64,000 bases of DNA from positions 1-64,000 of the forward strand of contig JANQPR010000154.1 in NCBI GenBank assembly GCA_028285385.1, read 5' to 3'. The stretch's first letter is position 1. Each line of letters starts with the position of its first letter. This DNA comes from Phycisphaera sp. (GTDB taxonomy: Bacteria; Planctomycetota; Phycisphaerae; Phycisphaerales; Phycisphaeraceae). The position numbers were made by a program, and so were the translations under genes. Under the pieces are notes generated by a model, which worked only from the letters and a program-made list of their open reading frames with translations, ran no database searches and was not told the origin of the DNA. Shown here in pieces: positions 18,009 through 27,040 of this stretch.

Positions 18009-19559
18009 TCAAAACGCCCGACCCCTTGAGTCCGAGAGGCGTTCCACGGGCGGCTCTACCCCGACGCACTCAAGCCCGAGTAACTCCGCGGTCTTCTCGA
18101 CGCTGCGGCGGTGGTGGCCCACCCCCAACGCCACGTGATGCGTCGGGCCCTGCCGGCACCAAAGGTCCATCCATGCGCTCACGTCGAACGGGTCATCCGG
18201 GCCTTCGGTAAAGCGGATGCGCGAGTTGGTGTTGCCGATGCGGAGTGTCGCACCGGGCAACGACCAACCCTGGGCACAGAGCCACTTCAGGTTGCCACGC
18301 CGCGTCTGGGTCAACCCGGCGATGGTCACCGGGCCCTGCCGAACCTGCGCCTCCACCGACACGCCCGAGCCCCGCTTGCCGTGGTAGAGGCCCAGCCCTC
18401 GCAGCACCGGCTTGCCCTCGGCGATACGAAGGTGAAACGGCCCGTCGTGCCCCATCAGGATCAACCGATCGGCGAAGTCCATGGCGTACAGCTCGGTGAA
18501 ACTGCCCCCGGCACCGAGTGTGTCCATCACCTTCATCGCGATGCAGTTCTTGAGGTCGCCTTCGCCGCTGCACGGCACACCCCGCGCCGTTAGCAAAGAA
18601 CAACCCAAGATCAGGCCGGCACCGAGTCGCTCGTACGTGTTGCCGTCGACCCCGCGGTGGTAATACGCCAACCCGTGCAAGTCGAAGTCCTCGACCAGCC
18701 GGTCCAACCCCGCCGCGACCCGGCAGGACCACTCGACGGCTTCGGGAGTCGGTGCCTTGGCCAGCGGGTCGCTCGGGCTGTCCTCGCTGACGGTGAACAG
18801 GCCCAGCGTTTCGCCCCGCTTCCGCTCGACCTCCTCCGCTGTCACGGCGTCGACCCTTGCTTCGAGGTCGTCCATCTCGAGCACCTCGAGGTGCACGCCG
18901 AGTTGCCCGGTGTGCTGCGTGAAGTCGCTGTACATGTCGAGCATGCCCGGGTAGGGATGCCCGAGGAATCCGATCCGGCTGCGCGACAGCGTGCGTGCCA
19001 CCCGCGCCGCGGCGACCCAGTCTTCGACCGCCGCCCAAGCCCGCTGTGCTTCGGCGTGCCCGGAGGTGACTTCATCCGCAACGGCGTCGGGCGTCGGCTC
19101 ATCCAGCCCGAGCAGCCCGGTGACCGTATCGAACCGGATCCCGCAACGCTCGAAGGCACATGCGATCTCGGGCACGCAGCAAGCCTGGCAGTTCGCCAGC
19201 CACTCGCCCGTGTCGGTTAGGGCGTACGCCAACTGCGCGGTGGGTTGCAGGTTCAGGATCAATACAGGTCGACCGACGCGCTGCACCGCGGGCACGACCT
19301 GGCTGCTGGTCGAGTATGTGGTCACGTAGCAGACGACCGCGTCCACGCCCTCGCGGATGAAGCGGTCGGCGGCGGCCTGGGCCGAAGGCTGGTCATCGAC
19401 CATGCCAACGTCGACGACCCCGGTCCCCATGCCGCAAAGACGCTGGCCGACGAAGCGCCCGTACCCCACAAGGCGCTCCCTCAGACCGGGGAACTGCGGC
19501 CAGTACGCGGCCAAGCCGATCGAGAACAAACCGACCTTCAAGGGGTAACACGTGGTCAT
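18009..19559 (-). CDS. L-fucose/L-arabinose isomerase-like protein
   Basis: A 516-residue protein. The N-terminus (KVGLFSIGLAAYWPQFPGL), the LILNLQPTAQLAYALTDTG and LANCQACCVPEIACAFERCG segments, and a later GEGDLKNCIAMKVMDTLGAG stretch match the AraA/FucI-like sugar isomerase superfamily common in Planctomycetes and Actinobacteria. Superfamily members interconvert aldoses and ketoses with Mn2+ in the cytoplasm. The ATG at 19559 overlaps the stop of the upstream gene by four bases (ATGA), so the two are co-translated. Whether it isomerises fucose, arabinose or another sugar cannot be read. Confidence 0.82.
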   Translation of the reverse strand: MTTCYPLKVGLFSIGLAAYWPQFPGLRERLVGYGRFVGQRLCGMGTGVVDVGMVDDQPSAQAAADRFIREGVDAVVCYVTTYSTSSQVVPAVQRVGRPVLILNLQPTAQLAYALTDTGEWLANCQACCVPEIACAFERCGIRFDTVTGLLGLDEPTPDAVADEVTSGHAEAQRAWAAVEDWVAAARVARTLSRSRIGFLGHPYPGMLDMYSDFTQHTGQLGVHLEVLEMDDLEARVDAVTAEEVERKRGETLGLFTVSEDSPSDPLAKAPTPEAVEWSCRVAAGLDRLVEDFDLHGLAYYHRGVDGNTYERLGAGLILGCSLLTARGVPCSGEGDLKNCIAMKVMDTLGAGGSFTELYAMDFADRLILMGHDGPFHLRIAEGKPVLRGLGLYHGKRGSGVSVEAQVRQGPVTIAGLTQTRRGNLKWLCAQGWSLPGATLRIGNTNSRIRFTEGPDDPFDVSAWMDLWCRQGPTHHVALGVGHHRRSVEKTAELLGLECVGVEPPVERLSDSRGRAF

Positions 19560-20779
19560 GACTCGCCGTGGGTTTCTCGGACGACGCCCAGGGTTTCACG
19601 CAGCAGGTGCTCGGGGACGTAGTGACCGTACGTGTCGTTGGCGAAGAAGCTGATGCCGTGGCAGTCGCCGCCGTAGCGGCGGTAGAGCTCCCGCTGGTAG
19701 AGGTAGATCCGTTTGTCTTCCTGGAACGAGCGGTACCAGTACCAGGGGTCGAAGAAGTCGAACGAGAAGAGGTTGGCCGGCCGGCCGCCGAGTTGTTCCG
19801 TCGTCCGCAGGCGGCTCTCGATGTTCGCCGCCATCATGTTCTGCTGCACGATGACCGCGAAGTTGGAGATCATGACCGCGTCCAGGTCGGCGTAGTTCTC
19901 CAGGGTCATCGCCCACTTCTCGACCTCGACGTCCACCGGCCAGTAGGTGTCCATCCAATACACCAGCCGGGTGCCCATGGCCTGACGCAGGCTCCGGAAA
20001 AACCGCGTCACCCCGGCGCGCCGCTCCGCTGTCGGCACCGGGGCCTTGTCCGGCTCCCAGAAACCCGGCAGCGCGAACTGGTTGCCCAGATACACGCCAT
20101 CGAGCCCGAAATCCCGGGTGTAGTGATCGACCTGACTGATAATGAACTCACCCACGTTCATCCCTTCCGGGATGCCGCCCGGGCAGCTTGCGTACCGGCG
20201 ATCATCGGCGTGCAACGCGTTGAGCACGTCGATCGGTCCCTGATGCACGATCGCACCGGGGAAGTCGATCGGAGCGGCCGAGGCCTCGGCGTGGCGGACC
20301 TTCCAGTCGGCGTAACAGAACTCGGGGCCGGGGTCGAGGTACTCCAAGAGCTTGAAGTTCAGACCCCGACGCCCCGCTTCTTCTCGAAGCGCGCGGTAGA
20401 TTCCCGCCAGCTTGCGGTAGCTCATCGGCTCGTCACTCAGGATCAACGACGGGCCGGTCTGGAAGGGGTTGAAGCTGCAGTCCGAGCCGTCGCGCACCTG
20501 CCGAATCCATTCGAGGTTGTAGCTCCGACGCTTCGCGTTGTCGCCGACATAAGCGGTGTACCGGGCCCAATCGAACGTGTCGTCCATTGCCCCGTCGCCC
20601 GAATAGTTAAGGATCTGATCGCCGCTGCAGGCGCAGAAGTTGACGACCACGGCCTCGAAGACCTCGAACCACTCCGCGTAATGGTCGAAAAACTGCCGCG
20701 CCCCGTCGGCCGGTTCGCTCAGGTGATCGAAGATCTTGGGCGTGAGCCAGAGGCAGATGACACGCTGATCAATTTTCAT
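19556..20779 (-). CDS. Uncharacterised protein, possibly TIM-barrel glycosidase-like
   Basis: About 407 residues from the ATG at 20779 (MKIDQRVICLWLTPKIFDHL); the open frame continues upstream but looks non-coding. I do not recognise the family. It has no signal peptide, is rich in aromatic residues, and contains barrel-like segments such as FGLDGVYLGNQFALPGFW and TRLVYWMDTYWPVDVEVEKW, with acidic residues at strand ends as in glycoside hydrolase barrels. It is translationally coupled to the sugar isomerase (ATGA overlap) and lies downstream of an amidohydrolase, so a role in processing an unusual sugar or lactone is likely. Function is inference only. Confidence 0.75.
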   Translation of the reverse strand: MKIDQRVICLWLTPKIFDHLSEPADGARQFFDHYAEWFEVFEAVVVNFCACSGDQILNYSGDGAMDDTFDWARYTAYVGDNAKRRSYNLEWIRQVRDGSDCSFNPFQTGPSLILSDEPMSYRKLAGIYRALREEAGRRGLNFKLLEYLDPGPEFCYADWKVRHAEASAAPIDFPGAIVHQGPIDVLNALHADDRRYASCPGGIPEGMNVGEFIISQVDHYTRDFGLDGVYLGNQFALPGFWEPDKAPVPTAERRAGVTRFFRSLRQAMGTRLVYWMDTYWPVDVEVEKWAMTLENYADLDAVMISNFAVIVQQNMMAANIESRLRTTEQLGGRPANLFSFDFFDPWYWYRSFQEDKRIYLYQRELYRRYGGDCHGISFFANDTYGHYVPEHLLRETLGVVRETHGES

Positions 20780-20924
20780 GTCTGTGGCATTCCGCGAACA
20801 GCATCGGAACGGCGAGGCGGGCGATCTCCCCTCAATCCGCCGAGGGGCCTTCTCTTGATCCGCCGGGGCCAACCTGGGCTCGCCCGCACCGCCTTCACCG
20901 CGGCTCAGGGGGCGATTTGGCGAC

Positions 20925-20975
20925 ACTATGACAGCGGGGTTCGGGCAGGTCAAGCTTTATTTAATCGATAAAGCA
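20925..20975 (-). promoter_or_regulatory. Promoter and LacI-type box of the 20779-18009 operon
   Basis: On the minus strand TTGACC (20948-20953), N17, CATAGT (20925-20930) is a reasonable sigma-70 promoter. Just upstream of its -35 lies TTAATCGATAA (20961-20971) inside an inverted repeat GCTTTA (20954-20959), N9, TAAAGC (20969-20974). The 12-mer ATCGATAAAGCA (20964-20975) is identical to one upstream of the LacI gene at 9777, so the same regulator may act here. Confidence 0.45.
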
Positions 20976-20982
20976 GTCCGGG

Positions 20983-21882
20983 CTAAATCTCGCCCGTCGG
21001 GAGCAGGCGTTGTGCGTTCCCGCACATGACCGCATCCCAGGTCGCAGTGGAAAGCCCCAGCCCACGCAGACAATCCATCAGCTTGCCGCCGTAGTAATCC
21101 CGCGCGAACAGGAACCGGTCCGGGTGGCGCTCGAGCAGCGCACGGGACTGCTCCGGATCCCGCTGCAACGCGCAGCGCGCGGAGGCGGCGGACAGGTCGG
21201 CGTAGAGGTTGGGGTGCTCGTGCAGCATCGCGTCGATGCGCCCGCCGGGAACGATCGGGCCCTGGGGGTACTGCGACGGGTCTTGGTCCGCGTCGCCACC
21301 GATCTCCCGCCAGAAGCCCGGCGCGTGACCGATGAACACCGTGTCGGGGCACGCCCGAAGCGCGCGCCCGAGGTTGGCCACGGTGCCCCCGTACCACTCG
21401 TCCTGATAGATCGGCGGGCCACCCTCGGGGTCAACCAGGTATGGCACGTCGAGATGAAGCACCACGGGCATGCCCAACTCCCCCGCCTTACGGAACAGGT
21501 TCAGGCAGCGCGGGTCGTCGAACAACATCCGGAACTTCCACTCCCCACAAACGCGTACACCGTGCATGCGGTGAGACGCCTCGAGGATCGCCGGCGCGTC
21601 GTCGTGAACCGGGTGCGGGCAATACCCCAACACGAAGCGGCCGGGGTAACGGTCTCGGGTACGGATAAGGTCCGACAAGGGAACGCCAGAGTGCGTGCCG
21701 TCGAAGTGTCGGTGCTCGGGGTTCAGCACTCCGTGGTACGGACGCATGTGCACGTCTTCGAGAGGTGAAAGCTCCCAGGTCAACAGCCAAGCAAGATCGA
21801 CCCCGTTCTCGTCCATGTCAGCGATCAAGCCGGCGTCGTCACGGTAATGCCAGAAAACGTGTTGGTGCGAATCAATCAGCAT
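20983..21882 (-). CDS. Amidohydrolase-family (PF04909-type) hydrolase
   Basis: About 299 residues from the ATG at 21882. It opens with LIDSHQHVFWH, the HxH metal-binding start of amidohydrolase-2 proteins. HLDVPYL, IGHAPGFW and FARDYYGGKLMD supply the later strand-end histidine and aspartate positions of the metal-dependent TIM barrel. Members include sugar lactonases and decarboxylases acting in the cytoplasm. The neighbouring isomerase-like gene suggests hydrolysis of a sugar lactone. The open frame continues 117 bases upstream of the ATG without recognisable similarity. Confidence 0.82.
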   Translation of the reverse strand: MLIDSHQHVFWHYRDDAGLIADMDENGVDLAWLLTWELSPLEDVHMRPYHGVLNPEHRHFDGTHSGVPLSDLIRTRDRYPGRFVLGYCPHPVHDDAPAILEASHRMHGVRVCGEWKFRMLFDDPRCLNLFRKAGELGMPVVLHLDVPYLVDPEGGPPIYQDEWYGGTVANLGRALRACPDTVFIGHAPGFWREIGGDADQDPSQYPQGPIVPGGRIDAMLHEHPNLYADLSAASARCALQRDPEQSRALLERHPDRFLFARDYYGGKLMDCLRGLGLSTATWDAVMCGNAQRLLPTGEI

Positions 21883-22105
21883 GAGAAGAGTTCCCGGTGT
21901 GAGAAAGACGTGGTATGCACAGGGGTGCCGGAGAGGTTCTCGATGACGATCCCGTACGAGGCAACCGCGTCGACAAGGTTGGAAGCGAGTTGTGTGCAAG
22001 TCGAGGCGAAGAGCCGAGCACGACCGGTCGCGCGCGGTGCCGGACCGGCGCGGGGAGCATACCGGCTAAGTACGGGACGTGGGGACGACTCCACTCAGGG
22101 CCCGG

Positions 22106-23323
22106 TCAACGCGGAGCCGTCGCGTCGGCCCGGGGCGGCCGACACCGTTCCCGGAACTGGCCCGGACTGACCCCCATGATCTCGCGAAAGACGCGGCTCA
22201 AGACCTCGCGGCTATTGAACCCGCTGGCCGGGGCGATCCGCTCCAGCGACTGGTCGCCGACCTGGAGCAATACGGCCGCCCGGTCAACGTGGGCGCGTTG
22301 GATTTGGCGGTAGAGGGTGTCGCCCATCGATCGGCGGAACCGGGTCTCCAGATTGCGACGCGATACCCCCGTCGCCGCCACGACATCGCTCACCTGGATC
22401 GGCTCGTCGGCGTGCTGGCGGATGAAAACCAGGGCTCGGTTCACCCACGGATCGTCGCTGGCACGGAACTCCGTGGACTGCCGGGTCATCACCCCCAGCG
22501 GCGAAAGCAGGTGGATTCCGTCGGGTCTGTCGTCGCCGCGCAGCCTCGTGTCGAGCAGTCTCGCAGCCTCGAAGCCGATCCGAACCGAAGGGACCCGGAT
22601 GCTCGACAGCGCCGGATACATCATCTCGCAGAGCATGGTGTCGTCGTCGACGCCCAACAGCGCCACGTCGTCGGGCACACGGATACCCGTCTCCCGACAG
22701 ACCTCGCAGAGCAACATCGCCAACGGGTCGTGCGCCGCGAGCAAGCCGACCGGCTTCGGCAGCCCAACGATCCACCGGCGAATCGCACCCGAACCCGTCG
22801 ACCAACGCCAGCCCGCCGCGTCCAACAGACGGGGCGAGCGTGTATCGGAGTACTCAGCCGGCGCAACGCCGGCCTCTCGAGCAAACCGCGAAAATCCCAA
22901 CGCGCGCATCTGGCTCGACAGCCGCGCAGATTCACCGCAATACGCAAGACCGGTGTAGCCCCGCTCCAAAAAGTACCGAGCGGCCGTCGCTCCCACGGCC
23001 TCGTTGTCCAGGCAGACTCGATCGACCCCGGGTGAATCCAGATCGCTGCTGCAGTTGACGAAAGGCACCCCGAGATCACGTAGTCGCCTTTCCAGCGCCC
23101 CGTCGAACACGGAAGCGATGATGCCTGCCGGCCCCCAGGCACGAAGCCGCGCTACCGCTTTCGTGTGCGGCAAGGACAAGTGAAACAGCCAAGGCCGAAG
23201 CGGCCGGGCGTAACGGCTGATCCCCTGGAACAGACCGCGCCCGTGCGCTTCGGCGGGCGACATGACCAGACCGATCCGGCGCGCCGGAAGGGCCGCGTCG
23301 GCGTGGTCTCGGGTGGACGGCAT
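22106..23323 (-). CDS. XylR-type AraC-family regulator with LacI-like sensor domain
   Basis: About 405 residues from the ATG at 23323. The N-terminal ~280 residues are a periplasmic-binding-protein-like sugar sensor (RRIGLVMSPAEAHGRGLFQG; VALLGVDDDTMLCEMMYPAL). The C-terminus is a double AraC helix-turn-helix (VSDVVAATGVSRRNLETRF; GFNSREVLSRVFREIMG). This is the architecture of E. coli XylR, which activates on binding a sugar and recognises direct repeats about two helical turns apart. It is divergent from the oxidoreductase-NagB-NagA operon at 23444 and is its most likely regulator. It is also one of two AraC-type candidates for the duplicated element at 37806 and 39626. Confidence 0.92.
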   Translation of the reverse strand: MPSTRDHADAALPARRIGLVMSPAEAHGRGLFQGISRYARPLRPWLFHLSLPHTKAVARLRAWGPAGIIASVFDGALERRLRDLGVPFVNCSSDLDSPGVDRVCLDNEAVGATAARYFLERGYTGLAYCGESARLSSQMRALGFSRFAREAGVAPAEYSDTRSPRLLDAAGWRWSTGSGAIRRWIVGLPKPVGLLAAHDPLAMLLCEVCRETGIRVPDDVALLGVDDDTMLCEMMYPALSSIRVPSVRIGFEAARLLDTRLRGDDRPDGIHLLSPLGVMTRQSTEFRASDDPWVNRALVFIRQHADEPIQVSDVVAATGVSRRNLETRFRRSMGDTLYRQIQRAHVDRAAVLLQVGDQSLERIAPASGFNSREVLSRVFREIMGVSPGQFRERCRPPRADATAPR

Positions 23324-23443
23324 GCTGCGTAAATTATCACACAATTCTCCTCAAATCATCCTTGCCCGGAAGGAGCGTGGCATCAATTATTTGTTCAGAA
23401 CGGAAAAACCGCAGGCTTTGCCGGTAGCCCCCAAGGACCCGAA

Positions 23444-24568
23444 ATGCGCAAAATACGGATCGGTTTTGTTGGTGCCGGGTGGATGGGCAGCGAGCAGATG
23501 CGTCGGATCGCCGCGCGGAACGACGCAACCGTCGCGACGCTGTGCGAGGTCAATACCGAGCGCGGCCGGGCCGTGCTCGGGGAGATCGGCCTGACCGAAA
23601 CACGACTAGTGGATCGATACGACGCCATCATTGGAGACCCGGAGATCGACGCTGTCTGGCTGGTGAGCCCCAACGCGCACCACGGGCCTCAGTCCATCGC
23701 CGCCCTTGAGGCGGGCAAGCACGTGTTCTGTGAGAAGCCGGCCTCGACCACGTTCGACGATCACCTGCGTCAGGTTGAACTGGCCCAGGCCAACCCGCAC
23801 CTGAGGACATTCGTCGACTACATCCTCTACTTCGACACTTTTGAGCAACGCCTGCGCGAGATGATCGCCGACGGTGCGTTTGGAAAAGTCACCCAGATTC
23901 AGGTCAACTACCGGCACGCCGTGAATATCGCGGGTGACAAGGCTTGGAAGCTTAAGCGTGAAGTCATGGGAGACGCGATCGGGATGGGGATTAACCATGC
24001 GGTCTCGGTGTTGCTGTTCGCGATGGCATCCCAGGCCAAACCGGACAAGGTGTACGCGACCTCGATGCCCGCACAGGTCCGGCCGTTCGAGGCCGACCCG
24101 ATCTGGAGCCTGCAGATTACCTTCGACAACGGCGCGTGCGGCTTCGTGTTTGGGGATATCGACGGGGGCAACGGCTATGACGCGTACCACAACGTCAAGG
24201 GCACCGAGGGCGGGCTGATCTTTGATTCGCAGCTCGACCAGGCCCAGAAGCTACGCATCTGGAGACATGGCGTCGCCGATGACCGCTGGGTCTACCCGCT
24301 CGACGGGGCGCGGTGCCAGACCGACGGCGTCGAGCCTTGGCCGGCGGACACGACCACGCCCGACTCGGGCGATGTGATCGAGCACCAGACCGGTGCCGCG
24401 GTGGATCACTTTCTCGACTGCATCCGGAACGAGAAGCCGTCGCCGCTGGGTTTCGATCACAGCGCGGCCGTGGCCGAGGTTGGCTGGGCGGCGCAGGTCT
24501 CGGCGCTGACCGGCCAACCGGTCGCGCTACCCCTGGACACAAAACAGACTCGAACCGCACTGACCTGA
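23444..24568 (+). CDS. Gfo/Idh/MocA-family oxidoreductase
   Basis: 374 residues. The N-terminal Rossmann motif is [17 protein letters not shown]. The catalytic EKP motif appears in [14 protein letters not shown], and the C-terminal sheet domain carries [17 protein letters not shown] and [10 protein letters not shown]. It oxidises or reduces a sugar or sugar derivative with NAD(P). AAGGA (23433-23437), six bases before the ATG, is a good ribosome binding site. It heads an operon with NagB- and NagA-like genes and is divergent from a XylR-type regulator, so its substrate is probably an amino-sugar derivative or related glycan monomer. Confidence 0.92.
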   Translation: MRKIRIGFVGAGWMGSEQMRRIAARNDATVATLCEVNTERGRAVLGEIGLTETRLVDRYDAIIGDPEIDAVWLVSPNAHHGPQSIAALEAGKHVFCEKPASTTFDDHLRQVELAQANPHLRTFVDYILYFDTFEQRLREMIADGAFGKVTQIQVNYRHAVNIAGDKAWKLKREVMGDAIGMGINHAVSVLLFAMASQAKPDKVYATSMPAQVRPFEADPIWSLQITFDNGACGFVFGDIDGGNGYDAYHNVKGTEGGLIFDSQLDQAQKLRIWRHGVADDRWVYPLDGARCQTDGVEPWPADTTTPDSGDVIEHQTGAAVDHFLDCIRNEKPSPLGFDHSAAVAEVGWAAQVSALTGQPVALPLDTKQTRTALT

Positions 24569-24605
24569 TCTCGACAGGAAGTCACTGTTCACGGAGCGCC
24601 GCACG

Positions 24606-25370
24606 ATGCAACTCAATGTGGCTACGGACAAGGCACGGATGGGCCGGCTTGCCGCGGTGGATGGGGCTGGGTTAGTGCGAGCCGCGGTCAAACGCCGCGG
24701 AGAGGCGAACATCATTGTCGCCACGGGGGCGTCTCAGTTTGAGATGCTCGGGGCACTGATCGCCGAGCCAGATATGCCCTGGGACCGCGTGACGGTGTTT
24801 CACCTGGATGAGTACGTGGGCCTGCCGATCACCCACCCGGCGAGCTTCCGCCGGTATCTCTGGGAACGCTTCCACCGCAAACTGCCCCTACCCGTCCGGG
24901 CGTTCCACTACCTCGACGCGGAGCTCGACCCGCATGCCGAAGCCAACCGTGTCGGCGAGGTCTTGCGCCGGCACCCGATCGACGTGTGCTTCTGCGGCAT
25001 CGGAGAGAACGGGCACTTGGCGTTCAACGACCCGCCGGCCGACTTCGACACCGACGAGCCGTACCTCGTCGTTGATCTCGACGAAGCCTGCCGGCGGCAA
25101 CAGCTGGGCGAAGGCTGGTTCCCCACCCTCGACGAGGTTCCCGAACACGCGATCTCCATGAGCGTGAAACAAATCATGAAGAGCAAGGCGATCGTCTGTA
25201 CGGTGCCGGACGAACGCAAGGCCGAAGCCGTCCGCAAGACGGTCGAGGGCGCGATCACGAACGCCGTGCCCGCCAGCATTCTGCAGGATCACGCCGATTG
25301 CACGATCTACACGGACCCGCCGGGCGCTTCCCTGCTTGCGGGCCCACCACAAGGAGCCGGTGAGGCATGA
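24606..25370 (+). CDS. nagB: Glucosamine-6-phosphate deaminase (NagB) homologue
   Basis: 254 residues. [13 protein letters not shown] contains the general-base aspartate region and [15 protein letters not shown] matches the family GxGxxGHxAFNxP active-site loop with its catalytic histidine. A second conserved block is [20 protein letters not shown]. NagB converts glucosamine-6-phosphate to fructose-6-phosphate plus ammonia in the cytoplasm. The stop overlaps the NagA gene start by four bases. Conservation of the core motifs supports a true deaminase. No GlcNAc kinase or phosphotransferase is present in the window. Confidence 0.9.
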   Translation: MQLNVATDKARMGRLAAVDGAGLVRAAVKRRGEANIIVATGASQFEMLGALIAEPDMPWDRVTVFHLDEYVGLPITHPASFRRYLWERFHRKLPLPVRAFHYLDAELDPHAEANRVGEVLRRHPIDVCFCGIGENGHLAFNDPPADFDTDEPYLVVDLDEACRRQQLGEGWFPTLDEVPEHAISMSVKQIMKSKAIVCTVPDERKAEAVRKTVEGAITNAVPASILQDHADCTIYTDPPGASLLAGPPQGAGEA

Positions 25371-26293
25371 GTGGGCCTGGGAACTTCGTTGACCTCCAGG
25401 TCAACGGTTACGCCGGCGTCGACTTCAACGCCGACGGTCTCGAGGCAGACGACCTGCACCGTGCCTGCTCCGCGATGCAACGCGACGGCGTACGCGGTTG
25501 TCTCGCCACGTTCATCACCGACCACCCCGAGGCCATGACCAGCCGGGTCCGCCGGCTCGTTCGGTTGCGGGCCGCAGACGATCTCGTTCGAAAGCAGGTC
25601 GTCGGGGTGCACATTGAGGGGCCGTTCATCCAGCCGAAACAAGGCTATGTCGGGGCACACCCGGCCGACGCCGTCATGCCCGCCGACCCCGACGTGATGA
25701 GCCGGCTGCTGGACGCCGGCGAAGGGCTGACCCGCCTCGTGACCCTCGCGCCCGAATGTGACCGGGGCCTCACGGTCACCCGTCTGCTGACGCGCGAGGG
25801 CATCGTGGTTTCGGCCGGGCACTGCAACCCGTCGCTGGATGAACTCGACGCGGCGATCGACGCGGGGCTCTCGATGTTCACGCACTTGGGCAACGGCTGC
25901 CCGATGCACGTGCAGCGACACGACAACGTCATCCAACGCGCACTCGCGCGTGCCGACCGGCTTTGGCTGTGCTTCATCGCGGACGGTGTCCACGTCCCGG
26001 TGTTCGCGCTGAAGAACTACCTGAAGTTGGCGGGCGATCGCGCGATCGTCGTGACCGACGCCATGGCCGCGGCGGGCCTAGGCCCGGGCCGCCACCGACT
26101 CGGCCGGTGGGAGGTCGACGTGGACGCCGACCTCGCCGCGTGGGCCCCCGACCGAAGCCACCTGGTCGGTTCGGCGATGACGATGCAACAGGCCGCCGCC
26201 AACCTTGCCGACCGGGTTGGCCTGGGCCCAGATCAGATCGACCAACTCACGCGCCGCCGGCCCGCCGCCGTCCTGAGGACCTGTTTGGATTGA
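25367..26293 (+). CDS. nagA: N-acetylglucosamine-6-phosphate deacetylase (NagA) homologue, short form
   Basis: 308 residues versus about 380 in E. coli NagA. The start falls almost at [14 protein letters not shown], the barrel's metal loop, so the N-terminal part of the small beta-sandwich domain is missing. Metal and catalytic features of the barrel remain: [10 protein letters not shown] (glutamate ligand), [10 protein letters not shown] (histidine), [10 protein letters not shown] (histidine) and [11 protein letters not shown] (catalytic aspartate). It would deacetylate GlcNAc-6-phosphate to feed the coupled NagB (ATGA overlap). The short N-terminus makes assignment to GlcNAc-6-P versus a related N-acyl sugar less certain. 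Confidence 0.88.
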   Translation: MSGPGNFVDLQVNGYAGVDFNADGLEADDLHRACSAMQRDGVRGCLATFITDHPEAMTSRVRRLVRLRAADDLVRKQVVGVHIEGPFIQPKQGYVGAHPADAVMPADPDVMSRLLDAGEGLTRLVTLAPECDRGLTVTRLLTREGIVVSAGHCNPSLDELDAAIDAGLSMFTHLGNGCPMHVQRHDNVIQRALARADRLWLCFIADGVHVPVFALKNYLKLAGDRAIVVTDAMAAAGLGPGRHRLGRWEVDVDADLAAWAPDRSHLVGSAMTMQQAAANLADRVGLGPDQIDQLTRRRPAAVLRTCLD

Positions 26294-26387
26294 CTTCACA
26301 TCAGTTCGACACGGTCGGCGTCGTGTCCGGATACCCGCACGCAAGGACCGACCGAAAGGGCATGGCCAGTCAAGACGCCGAGCGCAT

Positions 26388-26963
26388 TCAATCGCTGGTG
26401 TCGTCACTGCCGTCAGCCGGCGGGACAGCAAACGAGGCAAAGAACCGCCGGTTGTCCGCGGCGCGCCAGGTCCCTTTGCTTCCGGCACAACTCAACTGAA
26501 AGACCCGGTTTTCATGAAGAACTACCTGGAAACTCACGAAGCCGGCAGACTCACCTTCCCCGGTCTCCAAGATGACGAAGCGCGCCGGTCGACCGTCCAC
26601 CTCCAAGGCCCGATCGTGAATCAGTGTGCCACCGGTCCGACTGATCTTCTCCGCCACCGCGCCTTCGAGAATGAGTCGGCCGTCTCCCAGGCCCGAGACC
26701 AGATCGACGGGCAGGTCGTTGAACGCCACGGTAAAGACCGTGCCGTTTGAGCCGAACGTGGCCGTGCGCGTGTTCATCTGGATCGGACCGATGGGCGTCA
26801 TCCGTTGACGGGCTTGGCGTTCCACGGTGCCGGGGAACTCAACGACGAACCGGCCTTCCTCCGACGCATAAGGGGCCCAATCCACCGGCGCCGACTCGGC
26901 AGGAATTGGGTTGAGCAGAAAGAGCATCACGACGGAGAAAACTAGAAGTTGGATCAAACGCAT
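26388..26963 (-). CDS. Hypothetical secreted protein
   Basis: About 191 residues from the ATG at 26963 (MRLIQLLVFSVVMLFLLNPIPAESAP), with a clear signal peptide and cleavage near AESA. The mature part starts WAPYASEEGRFVVEFPGTVE, a pattern seen in many uncharacterised bacterial secreted proteins, and is otherwise beta-rich without catalytic motifs I recognise. It converges with the NagA gene and lies just downstream of the DUF4838 gene on the same strand, so it may be the last gene of that set. No function assigned. Confidence 0.75.
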   Translation of the reverse strand: MRLIQLLVFSVVMLFLLNPIPAESAPVDWAPYASEEGRFVVEFPGTVERQARQRMTPIGPIQMNTRTATFGSNGTVFTVAFNDLPVDLVSGLGDGRLILEGAVAEKISRTGGTLIHDRALEVDGRPARFVILETGEGESAGFVSFQVVLHENRVFQLSCAGSKGTWRAADNRRFFASFAVPPADGSDDTSD

Positions 26964-27040
26964 GAGGAGGGCCTTGTTGGGGTCGCGCAACTCAGAATCA
27001 CCACGACACCGTGGCGATTAACGATCGTCATGTAAATTGT

